A stretch of 62,500 nucleotides of DNA from Paratrimastix pyriformis (GCA_027972325.1 JAPMOS010000108.1:1-62500), one strand, 5' to 3'; numbered from the stretch's first letter, positions 33,501 through 49,300 are shown. The notes: generated from the letters alone by a model not told the origin. Numbers and translations: made by a program.

Positions 33501-36479
33501 GGTGTGCGTGTGCGAGGTGCGAGGTGCGAGGTGCGAGGTGCGAGGTGCGAGGTGCGAGGTGCGAGGTGCGAGGTGCGAGGTGCGAGGTGCGAGGTGCGAG
33601 GTGCGAGGTGCGAGGTGCGAGGTGCGAGGTGCGAGGTGCCGCGGGCCAAGAGAAAATGGGATGCAATTGACGACGAAGGTCGGGAGCAGCACAGACTCGA
33701 TCTGGACCAGGTCGTGCAGGGAGAACTGGCCCCGGCTGTCCATCCCCGTGCCCGTTTCGCTGGAGATTTGCACGTCTTGGGGCCGCAGATCGACGTTCTC
33801 GTTGGTGAGCTCGCTGAACATGACCACCGTGTTGTCCTCGACCTCGATCACGGCCCCGCTGTCGCCCTTGTGCACCCCGCTGATCACTTTCACGTGGTCG
33901 CCGACCTGGGTGGCGATGGGCGTGTGAGCTGATGGCAGTGGGCGCCCCCGCACGTCACACACAGCCAACAGAAATGGGCCCACAGCCAACAGAAATGGGC
34001 CCACAGCCAACAGAAATGGGCCCACAGCCAAACAGAAATGGGCCCACAGCCAACAGAAATGGGCGCCGGCCACACATCTATGAACAGACATCGAAGGTCT
34101 TCTGCAGTTGCATGGGTTCAAAGGCTAGCGAGGAGAACTGGGCCAGGAGCTCCTTGTGGAATGGCTTGATGATCACCTTGTTCGACTCGACCCGCAGGAC
34201 CCCGCCCCGCAGGCCGGCGAGGTCGCTGTTGACCACCAAAACCTTGTCGCCCACCTCGAAGATCTGCATCTTCTGCTGGGCCGCCTTGGGCAGCGAGCTC
34301 AAGGCCGCCTTGGCCAGATCTGAGGAGGAAGGAAAGAGAAAGAGCGCGGGGGGTTGGAGACCAGACGCCATCACGGAGGGGGACGGACCATCGGGGGCCA
34401 TCTGATCGTCCTGCGCTTTGGGCTCCGCGACCGCCGACTCCGCGACCAGAACCTGGAACTGCCGTGCCTGTGACGGGGCGGGCGGGGGGATGGAGGAGGG
34501 GCCATCGGAGGGAAGAATACCGGAGTGAATGTCATGTGTGGCTTCCTCATCCTCTCTTCCCCCCCCCCCCCCCAGGTCCGTAAACAAAGCACATCCTTCA
34601 ACGCGTAGCCTCGGGTCTGTGCCGTAAACGATCCGACAGTCGATCCCAACCCCCCATCCACCACCCCACTCCCCCACCCCTCATTCGACCGGAGCATCAC
34701 GGCACACGGCACGGACCTCTTCGACGCTGGGGCGGACGTCGTTTCGCTGAACGTTTGCGATCTTGGTGACGGTGTGCAGAAACCCGCTGCGGAATTCATG
34801 GTCGTCAAAGAGGTAGTACTGGGGGACGATCGGTGCGATCCGAGGGCGTGGAGGAATGAGGATGTGCACGAGGATCTCCCGAACAGATGGATGGGCGGGT
34901 GAGGGACGCACCAGTCTGTGACATTCCACCGACGCTTCTGCGGGCCATCCGGGCGGAACAGACCTCGCCGTAGGCGTCTCGGTGCACCTCGACATTGCCG
35001 CCCAGCTCCTTGATCTGGGTGGGCTTGAACATGGCCTGCGGGAAGGCGTGCGGCTTGAGGCTCAGGGCACGGAAGCCCTTGGCCTTCTCCTCCTCCTTCT
35101 CCCGCTCGCGTTCCTCGGGCTGAAGGGGCGTGGAGAGGAGGGGCGGAAGGGTGAGGTGAGGGCCACGCCGAACCAGCCACCGGGGGGGGTGGGTGGGTGG
35201 GTGGTGGTGGGACGATGAGGGAGGTGCGTGCGACGCTGGAGGAGAAAGGAGGGTCGGGAGGAGAGCCAGACCGAGGCCGTCAGGGAGGCCAAGTTCAGCC
35301 GGGGCACGAGCCTGAGGGTGACCTGCCCACGCTGCTCATCGGCATCGACCACCTGGGCGAGGTCGCCCTTGTACAGGCCCCGCCGCATCCGCACCCAGTC
35401 GCCCCGCTTCAAGGGGGTCTCCTCACGGCCAGTCCGCAGAACGGCGGTCCACTCGCCGATGGGGACGACGCTGGGCTTGGAGTGGAAGAAGAGCTCCATC
35501 CCGTAGATGGCCTTCTTGACAAAGTCCACCTTGGGGGCCTCGATGTACAGGAACCCACGGGCGCCCTCCGAGCAGACGGCCGACTTGATCAGGAGTGGCT
35601 CGCCCCGGGCCTCCAGGTTGAGGGCCTTCTGCATCAGGCAGATCAGGGCCTCCTCCTCGTGGCCACGCTGCGGAGTGGGGCGGGGCGGGATGTGTGTGAT
35701 GAGCAAAGACAGGATGCGACTGATGTGGATGTGATCTGCTTCATCTTTCTTGCTTCTTCGCACCCCAGCCGAGCGGGGAGGAAGGGCGCGGGGAGTAGGG
35801 AGACCTTGCATTTCACCATCCAGAGCGGGCTATCAACACTGGGGTTGGGCTGGCGCACCAGCCTCAGTCCCCCCGCTGCCTCACCATCGGCGGCGTAGGT
35901 CCTAGAGCCACAGGTACTCGAAGAAGGAGCCCAAGCAGCACAAACCCTTTCAATCGTTGAGTCCATTCGGCAGCCCGCTTTTCGTCCTCCTCCGCGGCCT
36001 TGACAGGATCGAGGGTTTCAAATTGATTAAGAGAACGCTCGCGGTTCCGGCGATCGATACGGGCAATGGCTTCACGTTGAGCTACTGCAAGCTCGTCCTG
36101 TGTGGCGACCTCCTCTGTTGGCGAACTGAGTGACGGCTGATGATGTAAGTGGGGGCAGACCTCCTTTGGAGGGGGTTTCCTCTTCCTCCTCGGCATCACT
36201 CGCTTCTTCTGCTGTATCGAAGAAGTCTTCCGCGGACATTTTGCTCTTTTTACGGCGGCCACTCCTCTCCTCCTCCTCCTCCTCGTCCTCTTCGGCCTCC
36301 TCGTCGCCATCGTCCTCGCCTTCATCATCAACATCGTCGTCCTCCACTATCCGTGGGGGTTTCGTCGCTTCTGGGACCGGTGGTGCTGCCTGTCCGAGCG
36401 CTGCAGCGACCCCAACTGGTTCCATCAAGAGTCTCAAGAGCCACGGCACGGGTGTCTGATTTGAAGTTTGGGCTTGCAT
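30536..36479 (-). CDS. SPT5: SPT5, transcription elongation factor (DSIF large subunit)
   Basis: Domains run in canonical order on the minus strand. Acidic N-terminus (DDDVDDEGEDDGDEEAEEDE, about 36,380). NGN domain (DSPLWMVKCK, then EALICLMQKALNLEARGEP and GARGFLYIEAPKVDFVKKAI). KOW1 (RGDWVRMRRGLYKGDLAQVV, about 35,370). KOW2 (VGDKVLVVNSDLAGLRGGVL, 34,220). KOW3 (VGDHVKVISGVHKGDSGAVI, 33,880). KOW4 (VGDVVRVIEGPFK, 33,210). KOW5 (QKTVRITGGPNK with MGIVKSVSGTMARVEL, about 32,590-32,500). A CTR-like repeat of TPVHPGM/TPIHPGM units (about 32,020-31,960). Two C-terminal KOW-type domains (VEVEVSAGSHAGQTGVV; HPGDRVVLVRGADVGQIGTI). With Spt4 it clamps RNA polymerase II; the CTR is the P-TEFb/CDK9 substrate. 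Start is the ATG overlapping the divergent neighbour; an internal ATG at 36425 is an alternative. Confidence 0.9.
33513..33639. repeat. (GAGGTGC)n 7-bp repeat in an SPT5 intron
   Basis: About 18 perfect 7-bp units between the KOW3 and KOW4 exons. It is open in several frames, which creates spurious repetitive ORFs. Confidence 0.95.
33958..34066. repeat. ~21-bp repeat, five units, in an SPT5 intron
   Basis: Units of cacagccaacagaaatgggc with one single-base insertion, between the KOW2 and KOW3 exons. Confidence 0.9.
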
Positions 36480-39400
36480 GAGAAAAGTGCATCCACGTCT
36501 GCGTTTCTTGTTCACACTGTCTTTCCCACACGTTTTTCTTTTCTCCCAAGTGTCATTCTCTCCGATTTTTCGGGTCGCGTGGGTCCTCTTGGTCCTTGGC
36601 ATCACCCACGTCTCTTCTTATCGTGTCACGGTCCTGCATACCACTGATGGTCAGCCTGTTTAGTCTCTTGCTCACAGTCTCATTTCCATAAATCCTAGTC
36701 CACGGCTGGATCAACGCTCACACTCACAAGCCCGCCATGAATGCAGGTTTGTCTCTTCCTTCTTCATTTGCGAGGCTTATCCGGTTTTGAACAGACTTCG
36801 GCGACCTGTATGACTTGACTACCCATATGAAAGCCGCCGCGACTCCATCTTCCCCTGTTTTTCTGTTTGATACCGGTGATTTGGTCCAGGTCCGCGCGCG
36901 AGCCTCCGAACAACTCGATTTCTGGTAGGGTACTGGTCTTAGTGATGCCACTCCGATTCCAGGGCAATTTATTTTCGAAGGTCTTGCTTATTTCATTCGT
37001 TTTCCTTTCACTGGGCACAACAGTGGCGAAACGGATCCCGTATGATGCCTTGACTTGCGGCAATCACGAGTTGTACGATGCTCCTGTCATTCAAAATTGC
37101 GCCGACAACTTTGTTCCCTACTGGAACGGCAGCTACCTTTCTGCCAACATCCGCCTGACGACCACCGGCCCCCTGGGGAGCCGGTACCTTGTGCGGCCGC
37201 TGGGCGGGGAACTTGGCGGGAATATGGTGGTTTTCGGATTCCTGTACAACGATAACACCACTGCCTCGAACGTGGTGGTCGACTCGGTTGAATCCACCGT
37301 TCAGACGGCTTGGTTCCTGGAGGCCCTCAATGTGACCGACATTCGGCTTGTTGTTGTCCTTGGTCTGCGACCCATCGCCCTCCCCATCCGGTCCCTCATC
37401 CCGCCCCACACCCATCCCCCGTTTCAATTCCTTCATGGGCACGCACCATTCTGATTTCAGGTCACCTGGCCTGGAATGCCCCCGAGGTCGCCATTCTGAA
37501 GAAGGCCATTCGCGACCAGCTGCCTGTGACGCCTCTTGTCTTCCTCACGGGGCACTCGTCTGTGGCGCCTTTTTCTGTTCGGCTGCTGCTTGCCACGTTG
37601 TTTTGGGACTGCCGGTCCTCATGAACATGGGAGTCTTGCGTTCATTGTCTCCATCTCCTTGTTCTCTCGTCGCTTACATACCCCCCCCCCCCCCCTCCCC
37701 ATCCCTCCAGCCACATCGAGCGAAGCGTCAAGCCGACCAACATGACGGCCGACCCGACCGTCATCCTGGAAAGCGGCTGCTACTTCAACGAGGTTGGGCT
37801 GCTGCAGTTCAACCTCTCTGTCGCCCCGACGGGCGTTCCCGTCATGAGCAACTTGGCCACCCGATTCGTGTCCGCCAACCGGACGGTCTGCAGTCGTCTG
37901 GGCTTGGGGACGTTCGGCTTGGGGCGGCACGAGCCGGTACATTTTCTTTTTTCCAAGTCATTTAGCGATCGTCGTCATGACATGCGCAGTGGGTGTCCGC
38001 GCGCGGTGCGTCTGCACTCGACTGACTTCGCTTTTTTTCTCTCCTTCTTCTTCTTCTTCGTCATCCCCCCACAACAGCAATTCCAAACCCTGTCCGGCGC
38101 CTCTCCGCAAGACTATCCGACGGCCGAGGGGGCTGCTATCCGGGCCACGATCCTTGCCAAGGCCGCGGAGTTGCATCTCGTCCGTCTTTGGTTTGGTTTG
38201 CAGTGTTCGGTAACCGCAATGGCACCCTGTCCTTTTTGTGCATCCCCATTCCGAGTGTGCTGACTGTTTTCCGGTTTTGCCATTCCCTACTCTCTCGTGT
38301 GGCAGAGCGAAGTGGTGGGCTGCAGTGACCGGCTGTACGACTCGCAGGCCTCCTTCTCCAGCAACTCGAGCGCCTACCGACTGATGGTTGATACCATCAT
38401 GCCTGCCCTGGTCCGCTGGAGTTCCCGCCGGGTGGCGGGGCAGAGCGACGGGAGATAATTTTGGGGCTCCCGCTCCGGCTGTTTTTTGCTCAACTTTTCA
38501 GCCGATTTTCTGTCCCTCGACATCTCCTGATGGCGTCGTTTTTTGCCGCCGCATCAATCGGGGTGGTCGGTCTCTTGCTCGTTGTGGTTGTTTCGGGGGT
38601 GTCCTTGGGTCAGATCGCGATCGCCAACCAGAATCAGGGCGATGCCTTCCCTGCCCTCGCCAACGGGCAGCCCTTCTTCATCGTCAACAGCGCCTCCATC
38701 CGGGCGAACATCTACCCGGGTGCCATCGTCAACGACGACCTGCTAGCCGTGGATCCGTTCAACAACTCCATGGCCATGATTCGTCCGTTGGTCCCGAGTT
38801 CTTCTCATCGGGCATGGCTTGGGGCAACCGTTCGCAGTGCGGATCGTGGCCCTTTGACCCTCCCGTCACACAATGTGCCCTTTATTCGACACACAATGTG
38901 CCGCTCTTTCCTCGCTCCTCTCTCATCGTCTCCCCTCCTTCCCTTCCAGCTCACGTTACGGGCTCGGACCTTCTGGGCGTCACCAAGATCATTCGGAAGC
39001 GCGTGTCGGAATCCGAGAAAGGTTTGCGCTTGGCTCTGCAGTCTTGTTGTGTTAATCCCGCCATGGCAGACTACTCCTGGGCGCAGGGCCCCCTGACCAC
39101 CGAGCTGCTCGCCCAGATCCAGAGCCGCGAGGCGGCCGAGGCGGCCGCGAACGGCCTCGAGGCGGCGGGCGGCCAGGCATTCTACTACAGCAGCCTGCAC
39201 ATCCAGAACGACAGCTCAACCCTGTACAACATCGCCTGCACCGACTACGACACCAAGAAAATCCTGGTCCGTTGCGTCGTTCGACCCGGAGACCCCTTTT
39301 GTTCCCTGCTGTGCGTGTGACACGACGTCTGGTGTCACTTTCTGACCAACGGGCTCTTGTTTTGTAAAGTAACTGTCCGGCTTTGGGGGGTCCCAGGCTC

Positions 39401-40087
39401 TGACAACACACATTTCACCATCCGCTCGTCCTTCTTCATTTCTCCCCCGCCCAGGGCATGCTTCGGCAAGTCCGCCCTGACAACACCTACGCAACGAAGC
39501 CTCTGCCTCATTACTCTCGCACGATCCTGCGCGATTACGTCCAGACCCAGTTCCTTTGGTCAGTCTGCGTCCCCCGGATTGCCGATGTGTGGAGTGGAAC
39601 ACCCTGTGGAGGGGGTGGGCCGCGGCCTGGGCGGGGCGGGGGCGAGCTGTCACACGGTCGGTGACTCTTTTCTTCTCCCCCACAGCGCGCAGCCCATCCC
39701 AAGTCCCGTCCCGACGCCCGTGCCCTCGGGCCCTCCGGGGCGCCCCGACCTTCTGGTGCCGATTGTCCTGTCATCCATCTCCCTGGCGGCCGTGGTCACC
39801 GTCGTGATCGTCGTCCTCGTGTGGCGCCGGCGGCAGCGTCACCAGCGGTCCGTCGCTGTGTCTGCGTGGCAGCTGTGTGTTATTTCGGATGCGGCATACA
39901 CTACGTGTGCCCACCGGTTTCATCTTCCTCTTCCACCCCTGTCGCACGCAGGTACGCCAAAATTGTCCACGCGCCGCCCGAAACCAGCGGCCAGGCCACG
40001 GACCAGCTCCTGTACCCACCACAGGATGCGGGCACGGTGGAGTACCATCCCCACCAGTCCCAGCCGTATCAGTCGGGTGCGGTGTGA
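36478..40087 (+). CDS. Secreted/membrane-anchored 5'-nucleotidase-type metallophosphatase (yeast YHR202W-like)
   Basis: An N-terminal hydrophobic signal (VAWVLLVLGITHVSS) precedes a calcineurin-like phosphoesterase with its metal motifs in order: TTDVHGW (D-x-H), FLFDTGDLVQ (GD), LTCGNHELY (GNHE) and TGHSHIERS (GHxH, split by a GTCTGT intron). DFGDLYDLTTHMK and GTGLSDAT match the YHR202W/5'-nucleotidase branch. The C-terminal nucleotidase-like domain follows (ANQNQGDAFPALANGQPF; SASIRANIYPGAIVNDDLL). Near 39,765-39,830 there is a single membrane span (PIVLSSISLAAVVTVVIVVL) then RRRQRHQR and a ~45-residue cytosolic tail ending QPYQSGAV. Predicted type I protein hydrolysing phosphomonoesters outside the cell or in the vacuole; substrate unknown. 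Donors include GTCAGC, GTTTGT, GTCCGC and GTCTGT. The ATG overlaps the SPT5 start. Confidence 0.85.
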
Positions 40088-40492
40088 CGCTGAAGTGGGC
40101 GACGATCACAGACAACGTGTCGGTGAGTTCTCTGCGTCTTCCCACTTCATCACACCCACACTTCATCCCACCCGCTTCCCCATCCACCCCACCCACCCCA
40201 CCCACGTTATGTATGTTGGGACTTCCGAGCGCTGCTTCATAATGAGCCTTCGTTTTTTCGCTCGCTGCCTACCTGCCTGCCTGCCTTTCCTTTCCTTTCG
40301 CTGGTACTTTTATTGTTTTGTTTCTCTGTTGCACCCCCGATCCCTGTTGTTTCTCTCTTCGTCTCGTGGAATATCAGACGTGTTGGCTGATGATCTCGCC
40401 CACCACACGGAAGAAAGCAACGCGGTCATCCTGGGGTGTCCGGGTGCATTCTTGGGGCCTCCATGGAGCACGCCTGGCAGCCCAGGGCTGGT
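40088..40492. other. Convergent intergenic region, nucleotidase / MATE
   Basis: 405 bp between two convergent stops, T-rich on the plus strand with cctgcctgcctg and ttcctttcctttc runs. Probable 3' UTRs only. Confidence 0.5.
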
Positions 40493-42763
40493 TCACTGGT
40501 CGGCCAGGAGGGGCAGCCCCATCTCGACTCGAGCGACGGACACCTCTGCGGCCAGGGGCGGAGTCGCCGAAAGCCCTGCCTGGGGCTGCCACCCCCCGGG
40601 GCCGTAGTAGAGGTCGATGCCCGGCTGAGGCGGGCGCCTCGCCGGCGGCGGGCGCAACAGAACCCGCGACCAGGCCCCGCGCCAGTACCGAAGGGCGACA
40701 AAGCCAAGTGTCACGGCGCTCGAGAGCACCTTTCGGGGGAAAAGAAAACAAATGGTCCAATCGTCATCCGCTCAAACCACTGGTCCAAATGCCGGCGCAC
40801 TTGTATCCGCGCCTCCGCCAGCCCCTCCACCCACGCTCCGCCAGCCGTTTCCCGGACTCCACAGACGAGAAAGATCCAGTGGTAGAATACAGGAAGGCTG
40901 TAGTGCGTCATCACCAACGCGGGAAGGAGAAACACGAGCCCTTGCGAGAGCACTGCGATCGCGAGGGCGATATGGGAGTGGTGGCGGAGGTGGGATGAAG
41001 TTAGTCGCGCCGACGAAGAAAAGCGGGAGCGCCGGACGTGTGATGAATTGCACGTAGAACGCGCTGCCCGTGGCCCGAAGGGGAGCCGCAAAAACCTGTC
41101 AGGTGTTCGCAGGCAGATGGAGGGATGTTGCGTGTGTGTACGGGTGGTGCCTGGTTAGGCCGGGTGGACGGACGGTGGTACAGCCTTCCAAAAAGGTCAG
41201 CGGGGTCGCGTAGCGGAGCAGGACCGAGCACAAAGAGCCAGTGTCCTCCATCATCGCCGCCTCATCGGCGCCCATCCAGAGCCGGTGCAGCCCCCAGGCC
41301 GGGGAGAGGGTCCCGAAGGTGGTTGCCATGAGGACCGTCCCCAGGGCCAGAGTCATGAACGAGAGACGCCGGAAGGCTTTGTGGGCCAGGACCACGGGAT
41401 GCCGCGTGGCCGGGGGTGAAGAAGCGGGGGACACGGGGGAGCCCGCGTTGATGGCAAGAATGTGGGTCAGAATCTGAACTTGCAGCGCGTTCGCCAGGGC
41501 CCCGAGGGGAACGAGAACAAGCTGTCGAGGAGCGTGTGTTGAATGAGTTGGGACCCAGCAAAGATGCGCGAAGGGAGGCGGAGGGCGGAGGTTTCCAAAC
41601 CTGTTTCAAACGAAGGACAATTCCCGCCGCGGCCGCCTCCGGGACGCCCAGTGTGCCGACGGAGAGCAAGTAGACGGCCCAGGGGAGCCGATCCAGCAGC
41701 TGCTGAAAGCCCAGCGGGAACCCAGCACGGAGCATTCTCCACAATTCTGCACCCCGAGGGCGCCACAGGTCGAGGCGAAACGTCCGCCGGTTGGCTGCCC
41801 AGAGGAGGAGGAGGATGAGGATGAGGAGGAGGAGGGGGGGGGGGGGGAAGGAGGAGGAGGAAAGAACCACCGGAGTGAGAGCCAGGGCGGGGGGGGGGGG
41901 GGGGGGGGGGGATGGAGGGAGGCATCTTGAGGAGGGTCAGACCTGGGGGCACGAAGACGAGTGCCGCCAGGAGCAACACCGCGAGCCCGTTGGCGATGAC
42001 CACAGTCCAGGCGAGGCCGGCAATGCCCCCGGCCGGCAGGCCGTAGCCGTTGACCCAGCAGATCCCCAGGGCCAGTTCCACCGCGAGGATCGCCATGTTA
42101 CAGCACAGGGGGATGATGGTCTTGCCGCGGCCCGCAAAGAACGAGCTCAGGGCGGCTTTGGCAGTGAAAACGAGCGTCGAAGCGTGCATCACCACGGAAA
42201 AGGTGACGGCGTAGGGGGCAGTGACGGCAGGAGACTGGCAAAAAAGGTTACCAAACGCGTCCAGTGAGTGACAGACCAAACTGCGGAAGAGCAGGATGCC
42301 AAGAGGCAGCAGGGCGGCAGAGACAAGGGCCAAGAAGAAAGAAATGTACAGGGCTTGCCAAAGAAACATCCCAATCTCCGCTGGTTGATCGACGTGATTG
42401 GCAACAACTTGTGCAGTTGATGCAACCGTTCCCGTGAATAATCCAAGGATGCAATAGAAACAGGCGGCAGCAGTGACTTGACCCCCGAACTGGGTCAGAG
42501 AATAGCGAGAAATGAGGATTTGTTCGAGAAGAATCTGGAGGGTTGCCAGAAGTTCTGCGAGGAGTAGTGGCGATGCTGAAGTGATAAGGGATCCGACACC
42601 ACGAAAATCGAAGAGGGATTTATACAGAGGGAGACTGGGGGTGGTATTGGGAGATGGGCGAGGGGCGATTTCATCAAGTTGTTGTTTTTCAACTGCCTGG
42701 ATATTTCTCGCTAATTTAAGGTCCAAAGTTTCCTGGTCCTCTGTGAGTTGATCAGGAGACTTC

Positions 42764-42765
<2 letters not shown>
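40493..42765 (-). CDS. MATE-family multidrug/organic-cation antiporter
   Basis: Exon 1 (42765-41943) encodes a ~45-residue charged cytosolic N-terminus then membrane spans: SLITSASPLLLAELLATLQI; VTAAACFYCILGLFTGTVAS; MFLWQALYISFFLALVSAAL; ALSSFFAGRGKTIIPLCCNM; AILAVELALGICWVNGYGLP; GIAGLAWTVVIANGLAVLLL. FFAGRGKT followed by GLPAGGIAGLA is the NorM/DinF-type MATE signature. The second half (WRMLRAGFPLGFQQLLDRLP; LVPLGALANALQVQILTHIL; FRRLSFMTLALGTVLMATTF) repeats the fold. Last span ends VTLGFVALRYWRGAW with a Pro-rich tail. MATE carriers export cationic drugs or metabolites against H+ or Na+. Introns begin GTCTGA and GTTTGG; one holds two long G runs. The frame is open upstream of the chosen ATG to 42861, which would overlap AMPK gamma. 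Confidence 0.8.
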
Positions 42766-45831
<3,066 letters not shown>

Positions 45832-46358
45832 CGCAGGCCCCCAGCGGCCCCAGCACCTCGGGGAACGGATTGCTCTCGGGGGGTTGGGTTGGGTTGGGTT
45901 CGGGGTTGGGTTTGTTGTGCGGTGGTGGATGATTGTGCGGCTCGGTTTGTTCAATTTGTTCTTCGTGTGCGGTTGTCTTTGAGTGCGGATCAGACGCGCG
46001 TTGATAAGGAGCAGACTTGACTGTTCAACAACCCACGGCAATGATAAGTGCCGACGATCATTACATCGTTGATTCAAAGGGGTGGGCGGAGCGGTTGCCC
46101 TGTCCCAAGCAAGGCGCCCAAGGGCCGCCATGGAGTAGAACGAGCCTCCATCCACAATCCCTCCGTTGCCCTCCCCGCAGATCACAATCCGACCCGCCTG
46201 GGGTGGTCTGGCGATTTCGTTGGCAGGATATTAGTGAGAGGCGCTACGTACAGGAGGAGTGGAGTGGTGGAAGGAGCCCGTCAAAGACACGAAGCTCTCG
46301 CAGAACACCAACGGCCGCACCCATGGCCGGGGGCGGGACGGGGTCAGTGTCGGGGTAT
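45832..46358. other. Convergent intergenic region, AMPK gamma / SEC23
   Basis: 527 bp. The left side has gggttgggttgggttcgg and is T/G-rich (AMPK 3' UTR). Nothing else recognised; open frames here have no motif or exon support. Confidence 0.5.
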
Positions 46359-49300
46359 TTACTGGCCCTGGACGGCCAGGGTCATCAGGTAGTCCATGAA
46401 CTTCTTCAGGGTCACATCGTCCGAGAAGTAGTTTTCCCCGGGGGCCTGCACGTATGCACGCATGAAAAGAAGATGGTGTGAACGCGGCGAAGATCTGCGC
46501 ACCCCTGAGCGTCGGAGGCAACGGCGCAGGTGGGTGCGATGGGTGGATGGGCGAACGACGGACCCCGCCGCTGGTGTCGACCCGGCTCTGCTGGGCCAGG
46601 GATGGGTTCAGCTGCGAGACGACAAACCGCGCCTGGAGGGGAGCCCGAGCCCGCGTGAGCACGCCGGAGGGGCGAAGGGCGGGCGGGGACAGGCATGGGA
46701 TGAGGGATGGGGGCGGCGCGGACCTGGGAGCTGTTCTGGTCGCAGATCAGGACGGAGGGCACGGGGAAGCGCTCCTGGACGATGTCCTGGATGTCCTTGT
46801 TGGGGGCCTCCAGCAGGGCCTTGAAATGGGCGTGCGAGGGCTCGTTCTGGTAGCTGTTGCGCGGGCATGCCGGGGGCCGGGGGGAGGTGATGAGGACGAG
46901 TGAGGTGGTGAGGGCGAGTGAGGTGGTGGCGATGATGACTGGATGATGATGATGACTGGATGATGACTGGATGATGACTGGATGATGACTGGATGATGAC
47001 TGGATGATGACTGGATGATGACTGGACGATGACTGGATGATGACTGGATGATGACTGGATGATGACTGGATGATGACTGGATGATGACTGGATGATGACT
47101 GGATGATGACTGGATGATGATGATGATGATGATGACGACGACGATTGGATGATGATGAGGCCAACCGGCAGTCGGGAGGGGGCGGCCCGCGGACCCCTGT
47201 GAGCGCCAGAAGGCGACTGTGGTGCCGTGCATGACCACCAGGCGGAAGTAGTTGTCCAGCAGCAGGATGTGCTCCGGGTTGATCGAGCTGTAGTCGAGCA
47301 GCGAGGGGGTGGGCGGCTGGCCGAACTGGTAGGTCAGCAGCGAGGGCTGGATCATGGTCAACATGTTGAGCACCGTCTCCCGATTCAGCACCGTCCTGGG
47401 CAGGGTGGTGGGGACAACAGAGTGGGATCATAACCGAGGGGGAGCAAGATGAGCGGGGGCGTAAAGTGGGGGGGGCGCATGGCAGGCGGGGAGGGGGCAG
47501 GCGGTCAGTCGGGACGGCGGGCGAGGGCGCGAGGGGCCGGACCGGAAGTATGCCGTCTCATCGGGGGTGTGGTTGAAGAGCCGCAGGAAACGCGACCGAC
47601 GCAAGTAGAACATGAACTGTGTGTGTGTGTGTGTGTGTGGGGGGGGGGGGGGGGTGCACAGGCTAGTTGGCACGCGGCTGGGTGGTGGCGCCTCTGATCT
47701 GTAAGGGTGGCCTGACAGCACGCTCGGACGGGGGGTCGGACCTGCGGGAACAGGGAGAAGTTCCGCGAGAGGGCGAAGGTGCTCGCGTCGCCCTTGGTGT
47801 ACGTGGCGAACTTGGTCACGAGCCTGATCAGGGTCCGGTCGATCCAGCGCAGGGTGTCCACCAACTCCTCGGTCGCCGTCTTGTGGACGGCCAGCCGGGC
47901 CACCAGGCAGGCGGCCGTCTCCTGGTCGAAGCTGGCCCCCGTGTCGACCAGATCCTTGGCCGGGTCGGCCCACCTGCGCGCCCAAAGGGGTGCGGGACCC
48001 GTGCATGAGGTACGTGTGACCAGCCATTTACATTCACGCGCCAGGCCCGGCCAGGCCCGGCCCTGGTGTCGTGGGGGGGAAAGGGGAAAGAGGGAGGCGC
48101 ACGGACTGGTAGGCGTGGGTGGTGACCCGCAGGATGCGGCGGCCCGAGGGGTGTGTGTACTCGGTGCGCAGCTGGACGACGGGGAAGCTGCCCTGGGGGA
48201 CCTCCACCCCGTGCTGGTTGGTGATCTCGTAGAACAGGGCCACGGTGGTGGTCGAGTTGAGGCCGCACATCTTCCAGGCGCACGTCCCGCCGATGCCCAC
48301 CTCCTGTCGGGTGTGGGGCGGAGGGGTGGGTGTGGTGGGCACATGAGCCAACAAAGCGAGCGCATTGAGGAAATGGGGTGGACAGTGCCGATGCCCACCT
48401 CCTGTCGGGTGTGGGCGGAGGGGTGGGTGTGGTGGGCACATGAGCCAACAAAGCGAGCGCATTGAGGAAATGGGGTGGAACATGCCGATGCCCACCTCCT
48501 GTCTGTCGGGTGTTTCGGGGTACAGAAGCAGAAAGGAAGAAAGACGATGTGGAAACGGTGTGGCGGCGGAGGGCTGGGTGCGGGCGAATGAGCCAACGAG
48601 CGAGCGCGTTGGGTGCACGGGGGTGGGTCCTGCCGAGGGCAAGTGTGGAAAGCGCGCGTACGCGTTCGGAGCTGCCAGTGGGGTCTGTGCTTGTGCGTGG
48701 GTGGAGGCGCCCAATGTGGGAGGAGGAGGAGAGGAGGCTCAACCGAGACGGATCATCATCGGGGGCTCCGCACAAACATCGCCCCAACATCCAATCATCA
48801 TCATCGAAGTCGCCAACACCATCATCCAGCCATCATCCAGCCAGCCATCATCCGGCCATCATCAACCGATCAGTGGGTCTGATGGAGGCGTGGCCGGGAC
48901 AAGGGCGCGGACATAGTCGCACACGGATGGGCTCTTGCGCTCGAGGCTGACGCAGTGGCCCAGCGCCCCGGCCACCTTGAACTCCTTGCCCGTCTGTGGT
49001 GAGAGTTGAGCCGAGAGGAGAGGAGAGGCCAGGCGTGAGACACAGTCCAATACGCCTCGAAGAGCGAGGCAGGGCAGGTGACCGACCTGGACGGTGAGGA
49101 TGCCGTTGAAGGCCATGTCCAGCTCGCGCTGGGTGCTGTCGAACATCTTGGAGAAGCTCAGCTTGAAGACTTCCTGGGTGAAGCTGTCCGTCAACACCGT
49201 CAGGCCGCCTGCGCGGGGGGTGGCGGGTGCGCGGGGTGGGTGACAGGCGAATGAGCGGTCGACACGTGGCAGGGCGGGTGCGGATGGATGGCGGGTGCGT

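Noticed and set aside
33379-33670. Repetitive open frames (APRTSHL / EVRGARC)
   Set aside because: They are created by the 7-bp GAGGTGC repeat in an SPT5 intron; a 7-bp unit not divisible by three keeps all frames open.
33513-34066. CRISPR-like array
   Set aside because: Units are contiguous tandem repeats without spacers, inside introns of a eukaryotic gene.
45880-45905. Telomere-like gggttgggttgggtt
   Set aside because: Only about three units in a 3' UTR between two conserved genes; not an array.
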